Positions 1-6,867 of a stretch of 18,593 bases of DNA are shown one piece after another. The stretch is from Clostridiales bacterium. Its GTDB lineage: Bacteria > Bacillota > Clostridia > Oscillospirales > Acutalibacteraceae. The stretch covers positions 1 to 18,593 of the forward strand of contig JAHZES010000017.1 of assembly GCA_019421725.1 (NCBI GenBank), read 5' to 3'. The position numbers and the translations under genes are program-made. Position 1 is the stretch's first letter. Each line of letters begins with the position of its first letter. Below the pieces are notes generated by a model, which saw only the letters and a list, made by a program, of their open reading frames with translations, had not been told where the DNA came from and did not search any database.

Positions 1-1
1 C

Positions 2-109
2 GACAACTTCCCGAAGTACGTTGTTTCTCTCGATGAGTTCGATATGAGCCGAAATGGGATCAAGCACCGGAACATCCGCGATTTCCTCTTAGCTGCGGAA
101 TGGAACTGA
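2..109 (+). CDS. C-terminal fragment of AAA/DUF4143-type ATP-binding protein
   Basis: An open frame enters from the left edge and ends at TGA 107-109, leaving 35 residues beginning DNFPKYVVSLDEFDMSRNG. The pattern of a Pro-Lys-Tyr-Val-x-Ser-Leu-Asp-Glu strand, then Asp-Met-Ser-Arg-x-Gly-Ile and a final Asn-Ile-x-Asp-Phe-Leu-Leu, is the usual ending of the large bacterial family of AAA_14/DUF4143 ATPases. These have an N-terminal P-loop domain and a C-terminal restriction-nuclease-like domain, and their cellular role is largely unknown. The ATPase domain itself lies outside the window, so the call rests on the tail alone. The gene is followed by a weak hairpin and then by the ychF promoter, so it appears to be a separate transcription unit. 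Confidence 0.65.
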   Translation, partial: DNFPKYVVSLDEFDMSRNGIKHRNIRDFLLAAEWN

Positions 110-113
110 ACAC

Positions 114-157
114 GAAGTCCGGCATCACGTCAGACGACATGGTGTTGGGCTTCTTTT
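114..157 (+). terminator. possible weak terminator after the ATPase fragment
   Basis: GAAGTCC (114-120) can pair with GGGCTTC (147-153) with one G-U pair, and TTTT follows at 154-157. A small inner GTC/GAC stem can stack inside. The stem is short and the loop long, so this is only a candidate. Confidence 0.35.
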
Positions 158-178
158 CGGTAAATTTAAAAAAATAGC

Positions 179-207
179 TTGAGAGACGGTAAGCGGTCTG
201 CTATAAT
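179..207 (+). promoter_or_regulatory. sigma-A-type promoter of ychF
   Basis: TTGAGA (179-184) and a perfect TATAAT (202-207) are separated by 17 bases. Transcription should start near 214, giving a short leader of about 30 bases with an AGGGAG ribosome binding site at 228-233, 12 bases before the ATG. Confidence 0.8.
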
Positions 208-245
208 TCTTTAGTAATGAAGAATACAGGGAGATGTAGAGATAT

Positions 246-1340
246 ATGAAATTAGGTATCGTGGGTCTGCCGAATGTCGGTAAAAGCACGCTGTTTAATG
301 CGATCACCAACGCGGGTGCGCAGTCCGCAAATTACCCGTTCTGTACGATCGAGCCGAACATCGGAGTCGTTGCGGTGCCGGATGAACGCCTCGACCGTCT
401 GGCGGAGCTGTATCATCCGGAAAAATACACGCCGGCGACGATTGAGTTTGTCGACATTGCCGGTCTGGTGCGCGGCGCCAGCAAAGGCGAGGGTCTTGGC
501 AACAAGTTTTTAGCCAACATCCGCGAGGTAGATGCCATTGTTCATGTGGTGCGCTGCTTTGAAAACGACGATATCGTCCATGTGGACGGCAGCATCGACC
601 CGGCGAGAGATATTGAGACCATTAATCTGGAGCTTGGACTGTCAGATCTGGAGATGATCGAGCGCCGCATTGATAAAACACAAAAACTGCTTAAAGGCGA
701 TAAAAGCTATCAGGCCGAGCTGGAGCTGCTGAAGCGTGTGCGTGACGCCCTAAACGAGGGTAAGCCGGCGCGTTCAGTTTCCTGCAGCGAGGAGGAGGCC
801 GCCATCCTTTCGTCGATCGCGCTGCTGACGAACAAACCGGTAATTTATGCGGCAAATCTCAGTGAATCGGATTTTTCCAACGGAGTTGCGAAGAACCCCG
901 GCCTTGCCGTTGTGGAAAAAATTGCGGCGGAGGAGCATGCGGCTGTGCTGCCGATCTGCGCTGAGATCGAAGCTGAAATTTCCGGTATGGAGCCGGAGGA
1001 GAAGGCAGTTTTCCTGGAAGATATGGGACTGAAGGAATCCGGTCTCGACCGTTTGATTAAAGAATGCTACAGCCTGCTTGGGCTGATCTCTTACCTGACG
1101 GCGGGCCCGCAGGAGGTGCGCGCGTGGACGATTACCCGCGGAACCAGAGCGCCGCAGGCCGCCGGGAAGATCCACACGGATTTTGAACGGGGCTTTATCC
1201 GCGCAGAAGTGGTAGCGTATAACGACCTTATGGCCTGCGGAACCATGGCAGCAGCAAAGGAAAAAGGATTAGTCCGCTCCGAAGGCAAGGAATATGTCAT
1301 GCAGGACGGCGATGTGGTTTTGTTCCGCTTTAATGTGTAA
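246..1340 (+). CDS. ychF: Ribosome-associated ATPase YchF (Ola1 family)
   Basis: This 364-residue protein is a full-length YchF/Ola1, a TRAFAC-class P-loop protein that in the known family binds ribosomes, prefers ATP to GTP and is linked to translation quality and oxidative-stress responses. The P-loop GLPNVGKST is at residues 7-15 and the G3 motif DIAGL at 70-74. The G4 position reads N-L-S-E (204-207) instead of NKxD, which is the recognised change that gives ATP preference. A coiled-coil arm follows the first half of the G domain (about 130-175), and the C-terminal TGS-like domain covers about 281-364. The ATG at 246 is placed by the conserved N-terminus MKLGIVGLPNVGKS. The gene is monocistronic, between its own promoter and a bidirectional terminator. 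I see nothing unusual in it. Confidence 0.97.
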   Translation: MKLGIVGLPNVGKSTLFNAITNAGAQSANYPFCTIEPNIGVVAVPDERLDRLAELYHPEKYTPATIEFVDIAGLVRGASKGEGLGNKFLANIREVDAIVHVVRCFENDDIVHVDGSIDPARDIETINLELGLSDLEMIERRIDKTQKLLKGDKSYQAELELLKRVRDALNEGKPARSVSCSEEEAAILSSIALLTNKPVIYAANLSESDFSNGVAKNPGLAVVEKIAAEEHAAVLPICAEIEAEISGMEPEEKAVFLEDMGLKESGLDRLIKECYSLLGLISYLTAGPQEVRAWTITRGTRAPQAAGKIHTDFERGFIRAEVVAYNDLMACGTMAAAKEKGLVRSEGKEYVMQDGDVVLFRFNV

Positions 1341-1384
1341 TGCGCGGAGCGACCCTTTTCAAACAGAATAAAATCCGAATTAAC

Positions 1385-1432
1385 AAAAGCGCGGAATCGA
1401 CCTTTGAAATAAGGAAGATCCCGCGCTTTTTT
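1385..1432. terminator. bidirectional terminator between ychF and the convergent synthase
   Basis: AAAAGCGCGG (1385-1394) pairs perfectly with CCGCGCTTTT (1421-1430), with TT following, and the 26-base loop contains a small CCTT/AAGG stem (1401-1404/1411-1414). The T-run serves ychF on the + strand. The A-run on the left arm gives a T-run for the gene arriving from the right. Confidence 0.8.
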
Positions 1433-1441
1433 CGAAACACA

Positions 1442-2692
1442 TTACAAATAAGGATTGTTTTCCGGTTCTGCGGCGGCCGGAGCGTTCTGCAGAACGGCAA
1501 CCTCTTCGTCACTGATAGGGTACAGGCGATTGAATACCAGATCAAACTGCTCTAAAGCATAGTCCAGCTGCTCCCTGGTATGGGTGGAGGTGTAGCTGGT
1601 ACGCAGAATGCTTTGCCCTTTGACCACGGCGGGCGAGACCACCGGATTAACAAATACGCCGTGATCCAGCAGCGCCCGGGTAATCAGGAACGTGCGATCG
1701 TCGTCATAGGTATTGACCGGAATGATCGGAGCGATGCTTTCGCCGTGCGGAATTCCGAGTCGGCGAAATCCCTGCCGCATATACTCGGCGTTTTCCTGTA
1801 CACGGGCAACGCGTTCGGGTTCCTGCTGCAGAATGTGCAGCGCCTCAATGGCAGAAGCTACGTTTGCACCCGGCATCGAAGCGGCGAAGATAAACGGACG
1901 CGAGGTATGGCGCGCAAATTCAATCACCTTTTCCCGGCTGGCGAAGAACCCGCCGAGGCTTGCAAAGGATTTGCTGAAGGTTCCCATTAAAATATCGATC
2001 TTATCCTCCAGGCCGAAATATTCGCCGACGCCGCGGCCGTGCTTGCCCAGTGTCCCGATGCCGTGTGAATCGTCCACCATAACGCGGGCATGGTACTTTT
2101 CCGCCAGCCTTGTGATGTTCGGCAGATCGGCAAGGTCGCCTTCCATGGAAAATACGCCGTCCACAACGATCAGCTTGCCGCGATTTTCCGGGCATTTGGC
2201 CAGCAGCTCCTCCAGCTGTTCCATGTTATTGTGGTCGTATTTCAACAGCTTGCCAAAGCTCAGGCGTGCGCCGTCGATCAGGGAGGCATGATTCGTCCGG
2301 TCAAAAAACATGACGTCATGACGCCCCACCACCGACGAAAGAATTCCCAGGTTTGTCTGAAACCCGGAGGGAAAGGTCATAACGGCTTCTTTCCCGAAAA
2401 AATGTGCCAGCTCCTGCTCCAGCTGTGTGTGCAGCGAAAGCGTGCCATTGAGAAAACGGGAACCGGAGCAGCCGCTGCCAAAGCGGCCGGCAGCCTGCTG
2501 CGCGGCGGCGATCACACGGTCGTCGCTTGTCAGGCCAAGGTAGTTGTTGGAACCGAGCATGATGGTGCGGTGGCCGTCCATCTGCACCTCCGAGTGCTGG
2601 CGGGATGTAATTTCATGAAAATAAGGATACAGCCCTTTGGCTTTGCAGTCGTCAACAAGCTTAAAATCGTAACATTTATCAAACAGATCCAA
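1442..2692 (-). CDS. PLP-dependent alpha-oxoamine synthase, serine palmitoyltransferase-like
   Basis: This 416-residue fold-type I PLP enzyme belongs to the alpha-oxoamine synthases, which join an acyl thioester to an amino acid with loss of CO2. The Schiff-base lysine is K241 in GTFSKSFASLGGF. H135 (NHASLID) should stack on the cofactor, and D207 and H210 (VDDSHGIG) hold the pyridine ring. R364 is the likely carboxylate-binding arginine. Segments such as GSGCSGSRFLNGTL, YDHNNME and GVFVNPVVSPAV, and the spacings H135-K241 (106) and D207-K241 (34), are what I recall for Sphingomonas/Sphingobacterium serine palmitoyltransferase, and differ from BioF (103 and 32). Start: TTG at 2692, with AAGGGGG seven bases upstream. 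The open frame extends 111 codons further, but that extension crosses the promoter. The 25-residue Glu/Ala/Pro tail is unusual. Substrates cannot be read from sequence, so KBL or BioF activity remains possible. Confidence 0.85.
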   Translation of the reverse strand: MDLFDKCYDFKLVDDCKAKGLYPYFHEITSRQHSEVQMDGHRTIMLGSNNYLGLTSDDRVIAAAQQAAGRFGSGCSGSRFLNGTLSLHTQLEQELAHFFGKEAVMTFPSGFQTNLGILSSVVGRHDVMFFDRTNHASLIDGARLSFGKLLKYDHNNMEQLEELLAKCPENRGKLIVVDGVFSMEGDLADLPNITRLAEKYHARVMVDDSHGIGTLGKHGRGVGEYFGLEDKIDILMGTFSKSFASLGGFFASREKVIEFARHTSRPFIFAASMPGANVASAIEALHILQQEPERVARVQENAEYMRQGFRRLGIPHGESIAPIIPVNTYDDDRTFLITRALLDHGVFVNPVVSPAVVKGQSILRTSYTSTHTREQLDYALEQFDLVFNRLYPISDEEVAVLQNAPAAAEPENNPYL

Positions 2693-2783
2693 AAAAATTC
2701 CCCCTTCATTTTGTGTGGCGGCTGTGCGGCGATATGACGCTCTGCCGAAGATCAAGGAAAGCACAGGGCCTGCGCTTTTTTTA

Positions 2784-2812
2784 ACAATAACCGCTTTCCC
2801 GGCAAAAGTCAA
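2784..2812 (-). promoter_or_regulatory. promoter of the alpha-oxoamine synthase
   Basis: On the minus strand TTGACT (2812-2807) and TATTGT (2789-2784) are 17 bases apart. It lies about 90 bases before the TTG start and falls inside the upstream in-frame extension, which argues for the shorter protein. Confidence 0.65.
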
Positions 2813-2814
2813 TA

Positions 2815-2858
2815 TTATTTCAAAAAATTTAAATATATAATTCAAAATATTGAAATAA
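2815..2858. repeat. AT-rich inverted repeat next to the synthase -35
   Basis: TTATTTCAA (2815-2823) and TTGAAATAA (2850-2858) are perfect 9-base inverted repeats separated by 26 AT-rich bases. A further TTCAA (2841-2845) makes a nested TTCAA-4-TTGAA dyad. The repeat abuts the -35 (2807-2812) on its upstream side, the position of an activator site, but it could also be an UP-like element. Confidence 0.55.
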
Positions 2859-3069
2859 CATGTGCAGCTGACGAAGGATTGGCCTGCTTGCTTTCTGTGG
2901 AAGGCAGAAATTCCTTGCAGCCGCAAAAAAGAAGCCGGGAGCGGACGTTGAAAAGAGACGGGCGTCATGTGTTTCTGCCGGAAAATGAACGCCGGAGCGG
3001 ATAAAAAAACAGAGGATTTCTGCATCAGATAAATAATTTCAAACGGGCAAAAAACTTAGTGCGAAAGCA
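2859..3069. other. central part of the divergent intergenic region, no gene seen
   Basis: This stretch of the 550-base region between the divergent synthase and exporter genes has no credible reading frame with a ribosome binding site. I see only minor structure: a TTCTG/CAGAA stem near 2890-2908, a GACG/CGTC pair near 2944-2970, and an AT-rich segment 3030-3058. Confidence 0.4.
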
Positions 3070-3098
3070 TTGAAAAGTGTGGAAAAGTGTGGTATCCT
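3070..3098 (+). promoter_or_regulatory. promoter of the ABC exporter operon
   Basis: TTGAAA (3070-3075) and TATCCT (3093-3098) are separated by 17 bases. Most of the promoter from the -35 to the -10 is filled by a tandem 10-base repeat. Transcription would start near 3105, leaving a leader of about 138 bases before the ATG at 3243. Confidence 0.6.
3072..3091 (+). repeat. perfect tandem 10-base repeat inside the exporter promoter
   Basis: GAAAAGTGTG occurs at 3072-3081 and again, with no gap, at 3082-3091. A spacing of one helical turn places both copies on the same DNA face, as in direct-repeat sites for transcription factors. Its position between -35 and -10 suggests control of the exporter. 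Confidence 0.65.
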
Positions 3099-3219
3099 CT
3101 GTGTATTTCAATGGGAAGGGAGGCGTGTCCGGTGTAGAAGCCTGCGGCGTTTTGCTGCAACCATGAATACACAGAAAGAAGAAAGACGAGAGGGATATTG
3201 CGGCAGCGGCGGCAATATC
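3099..3219 (+). promoter_or_regulatory. structured leader of the ABC exporter operon
   Basis: Several pairings lie between promoter and start codon. CTGTGTATT (3099-3107) is complementary to AATACACAG (3166-3174) and encloses two hairpins: AGGC/GCCT (3121-3124/3140-3143) and TGCGGC/GCTGCA with a GTTTT loop (3143-3148/3154-3159). Downstream, GATATTGC (3194-3201) pairs perfectly with GCAATATC (3212-3219). No T-run terminator is present, so any control would be translational or at DNA level. The left half of the outer repeat overlaps the predicted transcription start, so it may be an operator instead. No known riboswitch class was recognised. Confidence 0.4.
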
Positions 3220-3242
3220 AACGAAAGAGGTGATTTTTCCTC

Positions 3243-4988
3243 ATGCAGCGAATGAAATGGGTCTGGACGCATATGACAGGGCACAAGTGGCAGCTGTACG
3301 TCGGGTATTTTTGCGCGATCGTTTTTCCCGCCACGCAGCTGATCAATCCGCAGATCTCTGCGGTGTTGATCGACCGTGGCCTGAAGGGCGGCGAAACGGA
3401 GCTGATTGTTCCGCTTGTGCTGATTATGTGCGGTATTACGTTTGTACGGTGCGTGATCGGTTATCTGATGATCGTCATGTGCGATTATGCCAGCCAGGGT
3501 GTGGTATTCAACCTGCGCACCCGGTTTTACCGTAATCTGCAGCAAAAGGACATGAAATTTTACGATACTTACCGTACCGGCGACCTGATGACGGCATTGA
3601 CGAGCGATATTGATATGGTGCGGCACAACGTGGCATACGTCTGGCGGCAGATGATCCGCGGGCCGGTCCTGTTTTTGTGCACGATCGTCTATTTTTTTAC
3701 CATCAGCTGGAAATATACCCTTGCGCTGCTGGTGGTTGCGCCGTTCATTGTGATCATTTTGCGGAGGTATTCCAAAAAGGTGCGCCCGATTTACATTGAA
3801 CTGCGCGAAAAACTTTCAAGGCTGAGCACCAATGCGCAGGAAAATATTGACGGAAACAAGGTTGTCAAGGCGTTTGCCAATGAAGAGTTCGAAATCAGCC
3901 AGTTCCGCAGCAAAAACAGTGATTATGTGGCACAGAACCTGACGGCCGTGAATGCATGGCTCAGGGTTTTCCCGTATGTGGAAAGCCTTTCACAGTCCAT
4001 GACGGTCACCAGTCTGCTGGCGGGCGGTCTGCTGATGATCAGCGGGGAGATGAGCGCGGGTCAGTTTTGGGCCTGCAATTCGATGATTTGGGCAATATCC
4101 GATCCGCTGCGTGAGCTGGGCGCCCTACTGAACGATTTTCAGCGGTTTGTGGCGTCCTCGGATCGGCTGATCGCGATCCAAAGCTATCGTCCCTCTATTC
4201 GGAATCCCGAAAATCCCGAAACGGCGGGCGGGGAGTGCCGGGCGCAGGGCAGAGTGGAATTCCGGAACGTTACATTCCGGTTCGGTAAGGTCAGCGTGAT
4301 GGAAAACGTCAGCTTTACGGCGGAGCCGGGGCAGACGGTGGCTATCATGGGTGAGACGGGTACCGGAAAAACGACCATCACAAATTTGATTTCCCGCTTT
4401 TATGATGTGAAGGACGGCGCGGTGCTGGTGGACGGCGTGGATGTGCGCAGATGGGATCTGCGCGCACTGCGGAAAAATATCGGCATGGCGACGCAGGACG
4501 TATTCCTGTTTTCCGATACGATCGACGGGAACATTGCATACGGAGACCCTGACCTGCCGGAGGAGGATGTGCACGATTTTGCACGGCGCGCAGCGGCGGC
4601 GGAATTCATTGAAAAAATGCCGGACGGCTACGAGACCATTATCGGAGAGCGCGGCATGGGGCTTTCTGGCGGGCAGAAGCAGCGCATTGCGCTGGCCCGC
4701 GCGCTGGCGCTGAAGCCGTCGATCCTGATTCTGGACGATACGACCTCCGCGGTGGATATGGAAACGGAAAAGTATATTCAGCAGCAGCTTGCCGAGCTGC
4801 CGTTTTCCTGTACCAAATTCATTATTGCGCAGCGGATTTCCTCGGTACGCCACGCCGATCAGATTTTGATTCTGCACGACGGAAAAATTGCCGAGCAGGG
4901 AACTCACGAGGAGCTGCTTGCAAAACGCGGCTACTATTATGACATCTACCGAATTCAGCAGGGTCTGCAGAAAGGGGTGGACGCCTGA
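3243..4988 (+). CDS. Heterodimeric ABC exporter, subunit with degenerate ATP site
   Basis: A 581-residue half-transporter with an N-terminal six-helix exporter domain (about 1-315) fused to a nucleotide-binding domain (about 335-575). Walker A is GETGTGKT (370-377), the Q-loop glutamine is Q418, the signature is canonical LSGGQ (474-478) and Walker B ends at D498. The residue that should be the catalytic glutamate is D499, and the switch histidine is Q530. This pair of substitutions is the hallmark of the degenerate partner in TM287/288, LmrCD and BmrCD exporters, which usually export drugs or lipids. Start: ATG 3243, with AGAGGTGA nine bases upstream. The next subunit starts within this gene's stop (TGATG), so the two are translationally coupled. 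The substrate is unknown, and a lipid, peptide or drug are all possible. Confidence 0.93.
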   Translation: MQRMKWVWTHMTGHKWQLYVGYFCAIVFPATQLINPQISAVLIDRGLKGGETELIVPLVLIMCGITFVRCVIGYLMIVMCDYASQGVVFNLRTRFYRNLQQKDMKFYDTYRTGDLMTALTSDIDMVRHNVAYVWRQMIRGPVLFLCTIVYFFTISWKYTLALLVVAPFIVIILRRYSKKVRPIYIELREKLSRLSTNAQENIDGNKVVKAFANEEFEISQFRSKNSDYVAQNLTAVNAWLRVFPYVESLSQSMTVTSLLAGGLLMISGEMSAGQFWACNSMIWAISDPLRELGALLNDFQRFVASSDRLIAIQSYRPSIRNPENPETAGGECRAQGRVEFRNVTFRFGKVSVMENVSFTAEPGQTVAIMGETGTGKTTITNLISRFYDVKDGAVLVDGVDVRRWDLRALRKNIGMATQDVFLFSDTIDGNIAYGDPDLPEEDVHDFARRAAAAEFIEKMPDGYETIIGERGMGLSGGQKQRIALARALALKPSILILDDTTSAVDMETEKYIQQQLAELPFSCTKFIIAQRISSVRHADQILILHDGKIAEQGTHEELLAKRGYYYDIYRIQQGLQKGVDA

Positions 4989-6763
4989 TGGCTCGCAACA
5001 GGTATGACATTGACGAAACACTGGAGACCCCGTTTAATTTCGGGCATTTCCGCCGCAGCCTGAAGTATGTGAAAAAGCACGCGCGCACAATGATCCTTGC
5101 GCTGATCCTGAGCGCAACGGGCGTGCTGTTTTCGCTGCTGACGCCCATCATTGTCCAATACGCGCTCGACGTTTCCATTCCCGCAAGGAACGCCGCCCAG
5201 CTTCTGCTGCTTTGTCTGGCGCTGGCGGCGTGTATTGTGGCAAACATTATTCTGGTCAAAAAGCGCTCCGAAATGATGGCGCGCGTTGGGCAGGAAATTA
5301 TTTACGACATCCGCATGGATCTGTTCGAGCACCTGCAGAAGCTGCCGTTTACCTATTATGACGACCGCCCGCACGGCAAGATCCTGGTGCGCGTGGTGCA
5401 GTATGTCAATAATGTTTCGGATATGCTTTCCAACGGCATTATCAACTTTATTCTCGAGATCTTCAACATCCTTTTTATCACGGTGTTCATGCTGGCAACG
5501 CACCTGACGCTCGGTCTCGTCATTCTGGCAGGGCTGCCGGTGCTGGTGGCGGTGTTCTTTTCCATTAAACCGGCGCAGCGCCGCGCCTGGCAGCAGGTCT
5601 CCAACAAAAACTCCAATCTGAACGCTTACCTGCAGGAGAGCATCAACGGTATGCGCGTAACGCAGATCTTTACGCGCGAGGATGTGAACTACGGTATTTT
5701 TGAACGCCTGGCGCAAAATGCGCGCAAGGCGTGGATGAAAGCGGTCTACATCTCCAACCTGATGTGGGTCAGCGTGGATAATATTTCGCAGATCGTTACC
5801 AGCCTGCTTTACGTGGTGGGCGTGCTGGTTTGCCGGCCGGCGATCTCGTTCGGTACGCTGTACGCGATGAGCAATTATTCCAGCCGGTTCTGGCAGCCGA
5901 TCGCAAGCCTTGCGAATATCTACAACAACTTTATGAACACCATCGCTTATCTGGAACGCATTTTTGAAGCAATGGATGAGCCTGTCGTGATCGACGATGC
6001 GCCGGATGCGCAGGAGCTGCCGGAGATTCGCGGCAGAGTAGAATTCCGCAACGTCACGTTCGGTTATGAGCCGGGGAAAGAAATTTTGAAAAACCTCAGC
6101 TTTACCATTGAACCCGGGCAGAGCGTTGCGCTGGTTGGCCCCACGGGAGCCGGCAAGAGCACGATCGTTAACCTGATCTCCCGCTTTTACGACGTTCAGG
6201 GCGGCGCGGTGCTGGTGGACGGCCACGATGTTTCCAAGGTAACGATCCATTCCCTGCGCAGCCAGATGGGCATCATGCTGCAGGACAGCTTCATCTTTTC
6301 CGGAACGATCGCCGACAATGTGCGCTACGGCCGGCTGGATGCTACGCTGCCCGAGATCGAGGCCGCCTGCCACGTGGTGCACGCCGACGAATTTATCGGC
6401 GAGATGAAGGAGGGCTACGATACCGAGGTCAAGGAGCGCGGCGGAAGACTTTCGCAGGGACAAAAGCAGCTGCTTGCCTTTGCGCGCACGATTATTTCCG
6501 CCCCGAAAATTCTGATCCTTGACGAAGCAACCTCCGCCATTGATACCAAAACCGAACAGTACGTTCAGGAGGGCATTGCGCACTTGTTAAAGGGACGAAC
6601 CAGCTTTATTATTGCGCACCGGCTTTCCACCATCCGTGACTGCGACAGGATCATGTACGTCTCCAATCAGACCGTTACGGAATACGGCACGCACGACGAG
6701 CTAATGGCTAAAAAAGGAGATTACTACAAGCTCTATACCGCTCAGCTGGCCGAAAGCGACTGA
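4988..6763 (+). CDS. Heterodimeric ABC exporter, subunit with canonical catalytic site
   Basis: A 591-residue half-transporter with the same layout: membrane domain about 30-325 and nucleotide-binding domain about 348-588. Walker A is GPTGAGKS (384-391), and Walker B ILILD (508-512) is followed by the catalytic E513. The switch histidine is H544. Its signature is altered to LSQGQ (488-492). With the preceding subunit, the working ATP site would combine this protein's Walker A/B and histidine with the partner's LSGGQ. The idle site would combine the partner's D499/Q530 with this LSQGQ. The complementarity strongly supports an obligate heterodimer in the cytoplasmic membrane. The ATG overlaps the upstream stop by one base, with a GGGGTGG-type binding site just before. 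A 16-pair terminator follows. Confidence 0.94.
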   Translation: MARNRYDIDETLETPFNFGHFRRSLKYVKKHARTMILALILSATGVLFSLLTPIIVQYALDVSIPARNAAQLLLLCLALAACIVANIILVKKRSEMMARVGQEIIYDIRMDLFEHLQKLPFTYYDDRPHGKILVRVVQYVNNVSDMLSNGIINFILEIFNILFITVFMLATHLTLGLVILAGLPVLVAVFFSIKPAQRRAWQQVSNKNSNLNAYLQESINGMRVTQIFTREDVNYGIFERLAQNARKAWMKAVYISNLMWVSVDNISQIVTSLLYVVGVLVCRPAISFGTLYAMSNYSSRFWQPIASLANIYNNFMNTIAYLERIFEAMDEPVVIDDAPDAQELPEIRGRVEFRNVTFGYEPGKEILKNLSFTIEPGQSVALVGPTGAGKSTIVNLISRFYDVQGGAVLVDGHDVSKVTIHSLRSQMGIMLQDSFIFSGTIADNVRYGRLDATLPEIEAACHVVHADEFIGEMKEGYDTEVKERGGRLSQGQKQLLAFARTIISAPKILILDEATSAIDTKTEQYVQEGIAHLLKGRTSFIIAHRLSTIRDCDRIMYVSNQTVTEYGTHDELMAKKGDYYKLYTAQLAESD

Positions 6764-6790
6764 TGGACGACGGCTCGCAGCAGCAAACAG

Positions 6791-6832
6791 AAGCGCCCGG
6801 CAAGGCCTGCAAAAGCCTTGCCGGGCGCTTTT
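6791..6832 (+). terminator. strong terminator of the exporter operon
   Basis: A perfect 16-pair stem, AAGCGCCCGGCAAGGC (6791-6806) with GCCTTGCCGGGCGCTT (6815-6830), an 8-base loop and TTTT at 6829-6832. It lies 28 bases past the second subunit and 36 bases beyond the 3' end of the convergent aminotransferase, so it may also act on that transcript, though with a poorer T-run. Confidence 0.9.
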
Positions 6833-6867
6833 ACTGTTGGGGTCGTAAAGTCCCTCGGGCAGCCGGG

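Noticed and set aside
2693..3025. N-terminal extension of the alpha-oxoamine synthase to 527 residues
   Set aside because: The extra part overlaps the promoter and dyad, has non-protein-like composition and no ribosome binding site, and family members are about 400 residues.
4955..6583. 542-codon minus-strand frame opposite the second exporter gene
   Set aside because: It is a mirror of a highly conserved ABC gene, rich in His, Arg and Gln with no recognisable motif. It is a shadow of codon bias.
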